DNA from: Mediterraneibacter faecis JCM 15917
Lineage (GTDB): Bacteria > Bacillota > Clostridia > Lachnospirales > Lachnospiraceae
Reading direction: 5' to 3'
NCBI GenBank assembly: GCA_001312505.1
Contig: BBDW01000006.1
Span: 121,325-185,324 of the forward strand
DNA length: 64,000 nt
Shown here: positions 30,209-40,276 of the stretch, one piece after another
Position numbering within the stretch: the stretch's first letter is position 1
Layout: every line of letters begins with the position of its first letter
Made by a program: the position numbers and the translations under genes
The notes under the pieces: generated by a model
What the model was told of the DNA's origin: nothing
Seen by the model: the letters and a program-made list of their open reading frames with translations, nothing else
The model's database searches: none

Positions 30209-30295
30209 CTATTTGTCGCCATCTAACCATTTGATGATGTAGTGGCAAACTACACCAGCCGCAACAGCGACAATAAAAGATAATGCTAAATCCAT
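30209..30295 (-). CDS. Small hydrophobic toxin-like peptide (28 aa), Fst/holin-like type I toxin candidate
   Basis: 28 residues: MDLALSFIVAVAAGV membrane helix then a short tail ending KWLDGDK. It has an excellent ribosome site (GGAGGTG, 6 bases before ATG), so it is surely translated. One membrane helix with a charged end is typical of Fst/Ldr-type toxins that damage the membrane when unpaired from their antisense RNA. The identity as toxin is inference from size, sequence style and the convergent RNA gene. Confidence 0.75.
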   Translation of the reverse strand: MDLALSFIVAVAAGVVCHYIIKWLDGDK

Positions 30296-30422
30296 GGTGA
30301 ACACCTCCGTTCTGTACCAGTATAGGAGGCGGTAACATTGCTAGTATATCATATGTTGCTTTGTGGTTCTATAATTTTGTGTCCTATATATAGTTTTTAT
30401 CTTAATGAAAAATTAAACTTAA

Positions 30423-30629
30423 TTAAGAAGTATAAAACGTATTGCCCTGGCAGGAAGCGTTGCAACGTTTTTTATTGAAATATCTCAACTTTTTACTGGA
30501 AGAGCAACTGATATAGATGATATTATTACAAATAGCATCGGTACTTTGATCGGCTACCTTATCGTACGCTTTGTGACAGAAAACTTTACAAAGCGCACTT
30601 TATCAGATTCAATAAGGAGGAAAACATGA
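30423..30629 (+). pseudogene. VanZ-like gene fragment (C-terminal end)
   Basis: A frame without start reads RIALAGSVATFFIEISQLFT then GRATDIDDIITNSIGTLIGYLI and ends at TGA 30629. The EISQxFTGRxTDIDDIIxNxxG pattern is the VanZ signature. A stop codon at 30420 closes the frame upstream and no N-terminal part is present. Its stop overlaps the ATG of the LysR gene (ATGA), keeping the ribosome site for that gene. Confidence 0.75.
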
Positions 30630-31525
30630 CATTACAGCAATTAACCTATTTAGTTACGGTTGCGGATTGTGGGAATATTACGGAGGCTGCAGAAAAGCTT
30701 TTTATTTCACAGCCGTCGCTTAGTGCAGCAATTCATAATCTTGAAAAAGAGATGGGAGTGACTGCATTTACAAGGTCTAACAAAGGCGTTACTGTTACAA
30801 GAGAAGGCGAAGAGCTATTGTCCTTTGCAAGGATGCTCTTAGAGCAGGCTGACAATATGAAAGAACATTTTGGAAATGGAGAGAGAAGAACACCGAAGTT
30901 TTCTGTGTCTTGTCAGCATTATTCATTTGCGGTAAATGCTTTTGTTGATTTGATCAAAGAATATGATGCAGAACAGTATAGTTTTATTATAAGAGAGACA
31001 CAGACGGGCGAGATCATTGAAGATGTGGCAAGCGGAAAAAGTGAGATAGGGGGGGTTCTTTACCTTTCGGAACACAATGAAGATGTGATTTTGAAGCTGA
31101 TAAAGAATAATCAGTTGAAGTTTGAGGAAATGTTTGTTGCAGAACCGCATGTATTTATCTGTAAAGATCATCCACTGGCAGAAAAAGAAATGATTTCCAT
31201 GGAAGATTTACGACCATATCCGTATCTTGTTTATGAACAGGGAAATAATAATTCGTTTTATTTTTCAGAGGAATTTATAAGCATGCTTGATTTCCCGAAG
31301 AGTATACAGGTAAGAGACAGGGCAACCTTATTTAACCTGGTGATCGGATTAAACGGATTCACAGTAAGCAGTGGTGTGATCGATCAGAAATTAAATGGAA
31401 GCAGTATTATAGCGAAGCCATTAGATGTTGATAAAACGATGAGGATCGGTATTATTAAAAAGAAAAATATTATTTTCAGTCGTTATGCATCTTATTATGT
31501 AGAGGCGCTGAGAAAGCATTTGTAA
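30626..31525 (+). CDS. LysR-family transcriptional regulator
   Basis: 299 residues. The N-terminal helix-turn-helix is LTYLVTVADCGNITEAAEKLF, FISQPSLSAAIHNLEKEMG, with a type-2 periplasmic-like effector domain after it. The start ATG 30626 follows AATAAGGAGG. A 7-G run near 31050 encodes GlyGly in EIGGVLYL where one Gly is usual. Target genes are not evident: the next gene on either side points toward it or is a fragment. Confidence 0.9.
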   Translation: MTLQQLTYLVTVADCGNITEAAEKLFISQPSLSAAIHNLEKEMGVTAFTRSNKGVTVTREGEELLSFARMLLEQADNMKEHFGNGERRTPKFSVSCQHYSFAVNAFVDLIKEYDAEQYSFIIRETQTGEIIEDVASGKSEIGGVLYLSEHNEDVILKLIKNNQLKFEEMFVAEPHVFICKDHPLAEKEMISMEDLRPYPYLVYEQGNNNSFYFSEEFISMLDFPKSIQVRDRATLFNLVIGLNGFTVSSGVIDQKLNGSSIIAKPLDVDKTMRIGIIKKKNIIFSRYASYYVEALRKHL

Positions 31526-32852
<1,327 letters not shown>

Positions 32853-33053
32853 AGATATTTCCTTCTTTCAAATTGTTTTAAAACTCTTTTTTTGCTGATA
32901 TATTTACTTTTTAGGATAGGGCAAATCAGAGAGAAATACAAGGCGGAAAAGCATAATAAAAACTTTTTATTTAAGAAGAATTTCACAACATACTGTTTTA
33001 AAATGTGCTATAATCTAATTTGGAATGTCAGAGATTCCATTGGAGGAGTACGA

Positions 33054-34616
33054 ATGAAAAAAATATCTTTGAAAATAAAATTAACACTAAAATATACAGG
33101 GTGCATATTCGTGGCAACAGGCATTGCGTTGTTTCTTGCTACAGTGATAAGTGGAACAGATGCGCAGTCAGCAAAAGCGATGGCGAAGGTGGTACTTCCA
33201 ATCGTTTTCATCGCATCTCTTGCAATTGGATACTTTCTGGTAAGAGAGGTTCTGAAACGGACTGCAGACCTGGCAGAGTCAGCGGCGGAAATCTGTAGAA
33301 CAAAAGATTTCTCCAGACAGTTGGAACTGGAAGAATCTGATGCGGAATTGGAGAGACTGCAGCTGACATTGAATGAATTACTTGAGGATGTGCGCGAGGA
33401 GGGACATTTTGCAGAAAATGTTGTACAGGAGATGTGGATGCCGGTCAGTGTGATCCTTACACGAAGCGCATGGTGCCTTGGCGACTGGCGACTGTCCCAG
33501 CGTCAGCGCTGGCAGATTGAACTGGTGCAGAAGAAGGCACAGATTCTTTCAGATTTTATTCAGGAAGTCTCATTTTTTGCAAAGGCAGATCAGGGATGCC
33601 AGCCGGCTTATAAAAAACGCATGAATATCAGTGAACTGACAACAGGAATTATAGAAGGTCAGATCAGCAGACTTCAGGAGGCAGATGAACCGGTGCAGAT
33701 AGAATATGAGATTGAACCGGAGATTTACGCAGAAGTGGATGAGAACTGTTATCGGAAGATGCTGTTAAATCTGCTGGAGAATTCCATTGATTATAGCCGG
33801 GAGATTGGACTGATCAAAGTTGTTGTTGAAAGTAAAGGCAGTGAATTTACCTGTAAGATTGCAGATGCGGGAATTGGAATTTCGGAGACGGATCTGCCGC
33901 ACGTATGGGATCGGTTTTTCAGAGGAGATCCTTTAGGTGCCGGAGAAGGTCATTTTGGACTGGGACTTTCTGTTGTAAAATGGATTGCTGAAGTACATGA
34001 TGGATGGGTGGATGCAGAAAGTATCCTGGGATCCGGAAGCTGCTTTACAGTGGGGATGCCGTGTGAACCGAAGCCAGAGGCAGAAGTAGAAGAAGTGTCA
34101 GAGGAAGAGAAGACAGTTGATGCGCTGTTAGAAGGAATTAATGGAACAGACGAAATAGAAGAGGAGAAGGATGCAGATCTGACTACAGAAGCAGAAGGAG
34201 CAGTTGAGACAGATGCAACTACAGAAGAAGCTGAGACAGATGTAACATCTGAAATAAATGAAACGGCTGAGACAGAAGGAATTACAGAAATAAATACGGC
34301 GACTGAAACAGAGGCAGTGACCGAAAACAGAGATAGCTCAGAAGAGTCCGAAGCTTTGGGTGAGACAATCGCGATGCCTGTGATTACAGAGGACACAGAG
34401 GAAGAGTCATCAGAGAATTTTGTGCCGGATGCAGAGAAAGATGAAACCGATGTAAAGGGTGAAAATTCGTTTAGGAAAATCAAAATTTGTTTATCAAAAA
34501 TCAAAAGCTTTCTTGAGGAAGAAGATGACGAAGAAGATTCAGACGAAGACGAAGAAGCTTTAAATGAATGCGAAGTGATTCCATTTAAAAGCAAAGAGGA
34601 TTCAGACGAAAAATAA
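33054..34616 (+). CDS. Histidine-kinase-like membrane protein lacking the H-box histidine, with long acidic tail
   Basis: 520 residues. The start was set at ATG 33054 after TTGGAGGAG rather than the longer frame. Two helices (residues about 13-33 and 45-62) flank a very short loop. A HAMP-like linker follows. The H-box position reads NVVQEMWMPVSVILTRS: Gln replaces the phospho-accepting His, though the Pro is kept. The ATPase domain looks intact: NLLENSIDYS, DAGIGI, VWDRFFRG and GLGLSVVKW. The last about 180 residues are rich in Glu, Thr and Asp with almost no hydrophobics, ending EEDDEEDSDEDEE then a basic-acidic tip. No response regulator is adjacent. Role unknown. Confidence 0.85.
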   Translation: MKKISLKIKLTLKYTGCIFVATGIALFLATVISGTDAQSAKAMAKVVLPIVFIASLAIGYFLVREVLKRTADLAESAAEICRTKDFSRQLELEESDAELERLQLTLNELLEDVREEGHFAENVVQEMWMPVSVILTRSAWCLGDWRLSQRQRWQIELVQKKAQILSDFIQEVSFFAKADQGCQPAYKKRMNISELTTGIIEGQISRLQEADEPVQIEYEIEPEIYAEVDENCYRKMLLNLLENSIDYSREIGLIKVVVESKGSEFTCKIADAGIGISETDLPHVWDRFFRGDPLGAGEGHFGLGLSVVKWIAEVHDGWVDAESILGSGSCFTVGMPCEPKPEAEVEEVSEEEKTVDALLEGINGTDEIEEEKDADLTTEAEGAVETDATTEEAETDVTSEINETAETEGITEINTATETEAVTENRDSSEESEALGETIAMPVITEDTEEESSENFVPDAEKDETDVKGENSFRKIKICLSKIKSFLEEEDDEEDSDEDEEALNECEVIPFKSKEDSDEK

Positions 34617-34633
34617 AGAGGAGGACTTCTGAC

Positions 34634-36382
34634 GTGAAAGACGTAGCAACAATGAAGGTGGAATTAAAGAAACTTATTGATACAGCTGCAGGAAGAGTTC
34701 CGGCAGATCTGGTGATCAAAAATTGTAAGATTGTAAACGTATTTTCAGGAAAGATCCAGGAAGGAGACATTGCATTTTCAGGTAATCAGATTGCAGGTAT
34801 CGGTGAGTATGAAGGCGTGAAAGTGATTGATGCAGAAGGAAGATATGCAGCGCCAGGATTTATCGACAGCCACATCCATATCGAATCTTCTTATGTAAGT
34901 CCAGAGGAGATTGGACGCCTGTTAGTTCCACATGGAGGAACAACAATTATGGCAGACCCACATGAAATCGTAAATGTATGTGGAATCGCCGGTCTGGACT
35001 ATATGATGAAAGCAGCTGAGAACACAGTGCTTGATGTAAAATATGAGCTTCCATCCTGTGTACCGGCTACACCATTCGAGCACTCAGGTGCGGTGATCGA
35101 TGCAGAAGCAATGAAAGAGCCAATCACAAGAGAAGGAATTGCCGGACTTGGTGAGTTCATGAATTTCCCGGGTGTGATCAATGCGGCAGACAGTGATCTG
35201 GATAAGATCATTGTAGCAAAACAGGAAGGCAAATTTATTGATGGACATGGACCTGGAATCACAGGAAAAGAGCTGAATGCATATGCCGCTGCAAGAATCG
35301 CAGCAGATCATGAATGTTCTACAGTAGAAGAGATGAATGACCGTCTGGAAAGAGGAATGTACATTCTTCTCCGCCAAGGTTCTGCATGCCATAACCTTCG
35401 AACACTGCTTAAAGGTGTGACAGCAGAGAACAGTAGAAGATGCCTGCTCTGTTCTGATGACCGTCAGCCGAAGACAATCCTTCACGAAGGACATCTTGAT
35501 AATCATTTGCGTATCTGTGTAGAGGAAGGTCTTGATCCTGTGACAGCAATTCGTATGGCAACACTTAACGCAGCAGAATGCTTTGACCTGAAAGACAGAG
35601 GAGCAATTGCACCGGGATACCGTGGGGATGTTGTTCTTCTGGATGATCTGAAAGATTTCCATGTAAACCGTGTATTTGTAGAAGGTGCTCTGGTGGCAGA
35701 AGAAGGAAAATATCTGCCGGAGATCAAAAAATGTGATATTTCTTCCGTTAAGGGAAGTGTGATCGTAAAAGATTTCTCCAAAGAGAAATTTAAAATGAAT
35801 TTGAAATCAAACAAAGTAAATGTAATCAAGATTCTTCCGGGTGGAGTTGTAACAGCGAAAGATACAGCAGAGATTGAGTTGGATGCAAATGGAGAGTTCG
35901 TAAGAAATCCAGAAGTTGATCTTGTAAAAGTAGCTGTTGTTGAGCGTCATCAGGGAACAGGAAATGTAGCTTGTGGATTCCTGAAAGGATACGGAATCAA
36001 AGAAGGTGCTGTAGCACTTTCAGTGGCTCACGATTCTCATAACATCATTGTTGTTGGAGTTAATGATGAAGAGATGGAATTTGCCGTGAACAGTCTGATC
36101 GAGCAGGAAGGTGGTATTGTTCTTGTGAAGGAAGGAAAAGTGATCGAGAGCATGCCAATGCCGATTGCCGGACTGATGAGTGATCAGAGCGGAGAATGGG
36201 TAGATCAGAAATTAACAGACATTCATGAAAAAGCATACGAAGAACTTGGAATCTGTGGAGATGTGGAGCCGGTAATGACACTGTGCTTTATGTCACTTGC
36301 AGTAATTCCGGAGATTAAGCTGACAGACATGGGATTGTTTGATGTGACAACATTTTCATTCATTCCTGTAGAAGTTGAATAA
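34634..36382 (+). CDS. ade: Adenine deaminase
   Basis: 582 residues. Converts adenine to hypoxanthine in purine salvage. Metal-binding and family motifs are PGFIDSHIHIESS, GGTTIMADPHEIVNVCG, GHGPGITGKELNAY, CSDDRQP and AVSVAHDSHNIIVVG. The GTG at 34634 follows AGAGGAGGA by eight bases and is preferred over the ATG at 34652. It lies 17 bases after the kinase-like gene, so they may share a transcript. No frame break. Confidence 0.95.
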   Translation: MKDVATMKVELKKLIDTAAGRVPADLVIKNCKIVNVFSGKIQEGDIAFSGNQIAGIGEYEGVKVIDAEGRYAAPGFIDSHIHIESSYVSPEEIGRLLVPHGGTTIMADPHEIVNVCGIAGLDYMMKAAENTVLDVKYELPSCVPATPFEHSGAVIDAEAMKEPITREGIAGLGEFMNFPGVINAADSDLDKIIVAKQEGKFIDGHGPGITGKELNAYAAARIAADHECSTVEEMNDRLERGMYILLRQGSACHNLRTLLKGVTAENSRRCLLCSDDRQPKTILHEGHLDNHLRICVEEGLDPVTAIRMATLNAAECFDLKDRGAIAPGYRGDVVLLDDLKDFHVNRVFVEGALVAEEGKYLPEIKKCDISSVKGSVIVKDFSKEKFKMNLKSNKVNVIKILPGGVVTAKDTAEIELDANGEFVRNPEVDLVKVAVVERHQGTGNVACGFLKGYGIKEGAVALSVAHDSHNIIVVGVNDEEMEFAVNSLIEQEGGIVLVKEGKVIESMPMPIAGLMSDQSGEWVDQKLTDIHEKAYEELGICGDVEPVMTLCFMSLAVIPEIKLTDMGLFDVTTFSFIPVEVE

Positions 36383-36409
36383 TGAAGTTAAAAATCAAAG
36401 AAAACACCA

Positions 36410-36438
36410 TTGACGTACTGCACGTATTTTGCTATACT
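36410..36438 (+). promoter_or_regulatory. Promoter of tRNA-Cys
   Basis: TTGACG, 17 bases, TATACT, about 20 bases before the tRNA. Confidence 0.85.
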
Positions 36439-36457
36439 TTAATAGTTAAATAAATAC

Positions 36458-36528
36458 GGCGCAGTAGCCAAGCGGTAAGGCGTGGGTCTGCAACACCCTG
36501 ATTCACCGGTTCAAATCCGTCTGCGCCT
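36458..36528 (+). tRNA. tRNA-Cys (GCA anticodon), one base short in the T stem
   Basis: Acceptor arms GGCGCAG and CTGCGCC pair fully. The D arm is GCCAAGCGGTAAGGC, the anticodon loop is CTGCAAC with GCA at 36490-36492 and the T loop TTCAAAT is standard. The T stem ACCGG should pair with CCGGT, but the sequence has CCGT, one G short. The same kind of one-base loss is seen in coding genes, so this is probably an error. No encoded CCA. Confidence 0.9.
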
Positions 36529-36533
36529 CTGAA

Positions 36534-36568
36534 GAACCTGAAACTGATTTGTTTCAGGTTCTTTTTTT
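36534..36568 (+). terminator. Terminator of tRNA-Cys
   Basis: GAACCTGAAAC pairs with GTTTCAGGTTC and is followed by seven T. Confidence 0.92.
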
Positions 36569-36599
36569 GAGTACCTACGCCAACAATCTCAGAGATAGA

Positions 36600-36644
36600 A
36601 AAAACTCATGTGAGTTCGTTAGAAGAAATTCACATGAGTTTTTC
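36600..36644. terminator. Terminator of the formate/nitrite transporter gene (minus strand side)
   Basis: AAAACTCATGTGA pairs perfectly with TCACATGAGTTTT; it would act in both directions. Confidence 0.8.
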
Positions 36645-36657
36645 TTTAAAATAGTCC

Positions 36658-37503
36658 TTATTTATTTTCCCAGTTCTTTTTATAAATCAGATACAGCGGA
36701 AGTCCGACAAAGATCATACCACCGAGCATATTTCCAAGTGTAACCGGAATAAAGTTTGCAAGGCTGTGAAGTGGTGTCAGTGTCGCAATCTGTTCAGCTG
36801 TAATTCCGTAAGCTTCTTCTGCTTTCGCAACATAAGCCGGATTAAGTGAAGCAAGGATACCAGCCGGGATATAGAACATATTGGCAACGCAGTGTTCGAA
36901 TCCGCCGACTACGAAGGCACAGATTGGGAAGAAAATTGCCCATACCTTACCGGCAATATCTCTTGCGGAAGTAGCCATCAGTACTGCAAGACATACCAGG
37001 ATATTACATAAGATTCCGGAAGTGATTCCCTGCAGTGGTGAAATTGCAATCTTTCCAACAGCAACTTTGATTGTATAAGCACCGAGAAGCCCGCCTGAGT
37101 AGTTCAGGTTTCCACTGTATACAATGAGTAGATCCACGCAAAGAGCACCGACCAGGTTACTGAAAAATACGATGAAAAGATCTCGGAATAATCCGCCCCC
37201 CCATGTGACACGTTTGTCAAATACATCCATGATGATCAGACAGTTTCCGGTGAAAAGTTCGCCGCCGAGAAATACGATGAGCATCAGTCCGACAGGGAAG
37301 ATACATCCGGCAAGAGCTCTTGCTACGCCAACATTTTCTACTGCGTGTGCTGCTGTGCTGCTTGTAGCACCGCCGAAAGCAATAAACGCACCGGCCATGA
37401 TGCCGAGCAGAATCATTTTTCCAAGTGGAAGACGGGTTTTGTTCTCGCAGGCCTTGATACTCAGATCAATGACTTCTGCGGGAGTGTTAAAATGATTGTC
37501 CAT
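36658..37503 (-). CDS. Formate/nitrite transporter family protein
   Basis: 281 residues, six membrane helices. The start at 37503 (MDNHFNTPAEVIDL) follows AAGGAGTT; a longer frame upstream lacks similarity. Family motifs: LGIMAGAFIAFGG, FTGNCLI, NLVGALCVDLL and GFEHCVANMFYIPAG. It moves formate or nitrite across the membrane. A C run near 37196-37202 encodes TWGGGL where fewer Gly are usual. No neighbouring pyruvate formate-lyase gene is present. Confidence 0.93.
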   Translation of the reverse strand: MDNHFNTPAEVIDLSIKACENKTRLPLGKMILLGIMAGAFIAFGGATSSTAAHAVENVGVARALAGCIFPVGLMLIVFLGGELFTGNCLIIMDVFDKRVTWGGGLFRDLFIVFFSNLVGALCVDLLIVYSGNLNYSGGLLGAYTIKVAVGKIAISPLQGITSGILCNILVCLAVLMATSARDIAGKVWAIFFPICAFVVGGFEHCVANMFYIPAGILASLNPAYVAKAEEAYGITAEQIATLTPLHSLANFIPVTLGNMLGGMIFVGLPLYLIYKKNWENK

Positions 37504-37917
37504 GATATAACTCCTTATTCTTTTGTAATTCGGCAGCTCTCTTGCTTTGAATGGTAACACAGTAAAAGAACTGCCGTTGTTATATTGCTATTCGTCAAGA
37601 ATTTAACGAGAATATTTTATACTAGAAAATATTGGATTTCAAGAGTGGAAAGGCATGTTTATATATAGATACAAAATTCGGGATTTTTATTGCTTTAGGA
37701 CAGTTATTTGTACGGTTTATAAGCATCCGTAAGCAATAGTAATTATGCAAAATATGTTTATAAAGTTATTCATGTGGAAAATTTTAGAAAAATATTGTTT
37801 TGTGTAGAAAAAAGATATCCTCATTTTATCAACAAAAAAGATGAGTTACGAACAAAAAACACATTGAAAATTCAAGTGCATCAAATTATTCTATATCTAC
37901 TTCTGGCCGGGAGTAAA
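37504..37917. other. AT-rich intergenic region
   Basis: No gene recognised. It contains the upstream region of the transporter gene on the minus strand and long AT-rich stretches near 37600-37860. A 64-residue frame at 37774 has no ribosome site and no likeness to a protein. Confidence 0.5.
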
Positions 37918-38383
37918 AAACAGAAGGAGAAGCACTATCGGATATCTTTTTCCAGGGGGGGAGCGTAGTGCATGTTATTCGGCTGATATGTTATTAAGAC
38001 AGTATAAAAGAGTAAGAAGAGAATTAGGAAAAAAGTTTCATTATCGAGACATAAAAAAAGTATATACGATAGTTCTATTTGAAAAAAGTAATAGTGTTTT
38101 CAAGAGTTTTTCAAAGGACATTTATATTCATCGGTTTCAGCAACAAAGTGATTCAGGAATAGAACTGAACCTTTTACAGGAGTACACGTTTATTTGCCTT
38201 GACATTTTTGATGACATCATTCACAATGAAGGCAGAAATGCAGGAGACGAAAGCGGAGAAAGAATCGTTGGAGACAGAGATGCAGAGAACAAAAGATGAG
38301 ATGGAGCTGAAAGAAAACGTGCTGAGGAGGCGGAAAAGGAACTGATCCGGTTGAGGGCAGAACTGGAAAAACTGAGAAAATAG
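37918..38383 (+). pseudogene. Remnant of a Rpn/PD-(D/E)XK nuclease family transposase gene
   Basis: Pieces in different frames read TIGYLFPGERSACYSADMLL, RQYKRVRRELGKKFHYRDIK, KVYTIVLFEKS and LNLLQEYTFICLDIF, the C-terminal half of this widespread family. A later frame gives ETKAEKESLETEMQRTKDEM and LIRLRAELEKLRK, the usual coiled-coil tail, ending at 38383. A 7-G run near 37954-37960 breaks the first join, a deletion near 38225 breaks the middle and another shift lies near 38320. The N-terminal catalytic half is absent. Confidence 0.75.
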
Positions 38384-38528
38384 ATGAAATACATAGTGAT
38401 ATCAGTTGTTTCTTATTTACTCTGCGCTCCTGGAGTGTTATAATAACTGTTAAGACTGCCGGGAGGCATCTGTTTGAAGATTCTGATAATAGAAAAAGAT
38501 AGAAGAATTATTTGAAGGAGTAAATGGT

Positions 38529-39923
38529 ATGGAACTGACAACAATTCGTGAGTTATTTAAGAACAGAGAGGGATATCTGGACAAAGAGGTAACAGTTGGA
38601 GGCTGGATTCGAAGCATTCGAGATTCTAAGACATTCGGATTTATCGTATTGAATGATGGATCTTATTTTGATACATTACAGATTGTATATCATGATAAGA
38701 TGGAGAACTTCGCTGAGGTTTCCAAGCTGAATGTAGGAGCAGCAATCATTGTTAAGGGTACACTGGTAGCGACACCACAGGCTAAGCAGCCATTTGAAAT
38801 CCAGGCAGAAGAGGTTGTGATCGAAGGAGCATCTGCGCCAGATTATCCACTGCAGAAGAAGCGTCACAGCTTTGAGTATCTTAGAACAATTTCTCATCTC
38901 CGTCCGAGAACAAACACATTCCAGGCTGTATTCAGAGTTCGTTCTCTGGCAGCATATGCGATTCACCAGTTCTTCCAGGACAGAGGATTTGTATATGTAC
39001 ACACTCCGCTGATCACAGGAAGTGACTGTGAGGGTGCAGGAGAGATGTTCCGTGTTACAACACTGGATATGGACAATGTTCCGAAGAATGAGGATGGAAC
39101 TGTAGATTATACACAGGATTTCTTTGGGAAAGAGACAAGCCTTACAGTAAGTGGTCAGCTTAACGGAGAGACTTATGCACAGGCATTCCGTAATATTTAT
39201 ACATTTGGACCGACATTCCGCGCAGAGAACTCTAACACAACAAGACATGCGGCAGAGTTCTGGATGATCGAGCCGGAGATCGCATTTGCAGATCTTGAGG
39301 ATGCTATGGAACTGGCTGAGGCTATGTTGAAGTATGTGATCAACTATGTACTTGAGAATGCACCGGAAGAGATGAACTTCTTCAACTCTTTCGTTGATAA
39401 AGGACTTCTTGACAGACTTCATAATGTAGTGAACTCTGACTTTGCGCGTGTAACATATACAGAGGCAGTAGAGATCCTTGAGAAAAACAATGATAAGTTT
39501 GATTATAAAGTATCTTGGGGGGGATGCGACCTTCAGACAGAGCATGAGCGCTATCTGACAGAGCAGGTATACAAACGTCCTGTATTCGTTACAGATTATC
39601 CGAAGGAAATCAAAGCTTTCTATATGAAGATGAACGAAGATGGTAAGACAGTAGCAGCTGTAGACTGTCTTGTACCGGGAATCGGAGAGATCATCGGAGG
39701 AAGCCAGAGAGAGGATGATTATGACAAGCTTCTTGGAAGAATGAAAGAACTTGGACTTAAGGAAGAAGATTATGGATTCTACCTTGATCTGAGAAAATAT
39801 GGTTCTACAAGACATGCAGGATTCGGACTTGGATTTGAGAGATGCGTAATGTATCTGACAGGAATGTCTAATATCCGTGACGTCATTCCATTCCCAAGAA
39901 CAGTAAACAACTGCGAACTGTAA
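38529..39923 (+). CDS. asnS: Asparaginyl-tRNA synthetase
   Basis: 464 residues, class II. N-terminal OB-fold anticodon domain ([17 protein letters not shown]), then motif 2 [11 protein letters not shown] and motif 3 [12 protein letters not shown]. Charges tRNA-Asn with asparagine. The ATG at 38529 follows TTGAAGGAG. A 7-G run at 39517-39523 gives [15 protein letters not shown] where the family has one Gly, so three bases are probably extra. I looked for a T-box leader in 38384-38528 and saw none. Confidence 0.96.
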   Translation: MELTTIRELFKNREGYLDKEVTVGGWIRSIRDSKTFGFIVLNDGSYFDTLQIVYHDKMENFAEVSKLNVGAAIIVKGTLVATPQAKQPFEIQAEEVVIEGASAPDYPLQKKRHSFEYLRTISHLRPRTNTFQAVFRVRSLAAYAIHQFFQDRGFVYVHTPLITGSDCEGAGEMFRVTTLDMDNVPKNEDGTVDYTQDFFGKETSLTVSGQLNGETYAQAFRNIYTFGPTFRAENSNTTRHAAEFWMIEPEIAFADLEDAMELAEAMLKYVINYVLENAPEEMNFFNSFVDKGLLDRLHNVVNSDFARVTYTEAVEILEKNNDKFDYKVSWGGCDLQTEHERYLTEQVYKRPVFVTDYPKEIKAFYMKMNEDGKTVAAVDCLVPGIGEIIGGSQREDDYDKLLGRMKELGLKEEDYGFYLDLRKYGSTRHAGFGLGFERCVMYLTGMSNIRDVIPFPRTVNNCEL

Positions 39924-39940
39924 TAATATAAAGAAGTTTT

Positions 39941-39992
39941 AGAGTGTTATTCACACATGAACAGTAAAGTGTGTGGATAACACTCTTTTTTT
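39941..39992 (+). terminator. Terminator after asnS
   Basis: AGAGTGTTATTCACAC pairs with GTGTGGATAACACTCT (one mismatch) and is followed by seven T. The rest of 39993-40276 is AT-rich and shows nothing else I can identify. Confidence 0.9.
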
Positions 39993-40276
39993 CTATATCG
40001 AATGTGGAAAACCAGTCCGGTTTATCGTTTGAAGTGAAAGACTGCAAAGAATAAGAAAGTTATAGATAACTAACCTGGTTTTAACATTATTTAAAAGGGA
40101 TTTTAATAAAATTTTCGCTATTTAACATAGATTTAACATAACTTCACAGAGTTTTTTATAAAGCCATGATAATCTCGGATATGTAAAGAAGAAAAAAGCA
40201 CTGCGTTTGAAAAACAGATGCAAGACAGTGATTTGTAATTGAAAACAGACATGAGAGAGGATCTGGAGGAAGAAAA

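Noticed and set aside
33950..34594. 214-residue Ser/Val-rich frame on the minus strand
   Set aside because: It is the reverse reading of the acidic Glu/Thr tail of the kinase-like protein and has no start signal.
37774..37968. 64-residue open frame
   Set aside because: AT-rich, no ribosome site; its end overlaps the transposase remnant in another frame.
38384..38528. T-box leader before asnS
   Set aside because: No AGGGTGGNACCGCG-type core, specifier loop or terminator pair could be found in the 145 bases.
38676..39815. 379-residue open frame on the minus strand opposite asnS
   Set aside because: It is a shadow of the real gene: Cys/Leu/Ile-rich composition, no ribosome site, no family likeness. 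The same applies to frames opposite metK (61249-62010) and the first FtsX gene (5091-5774).
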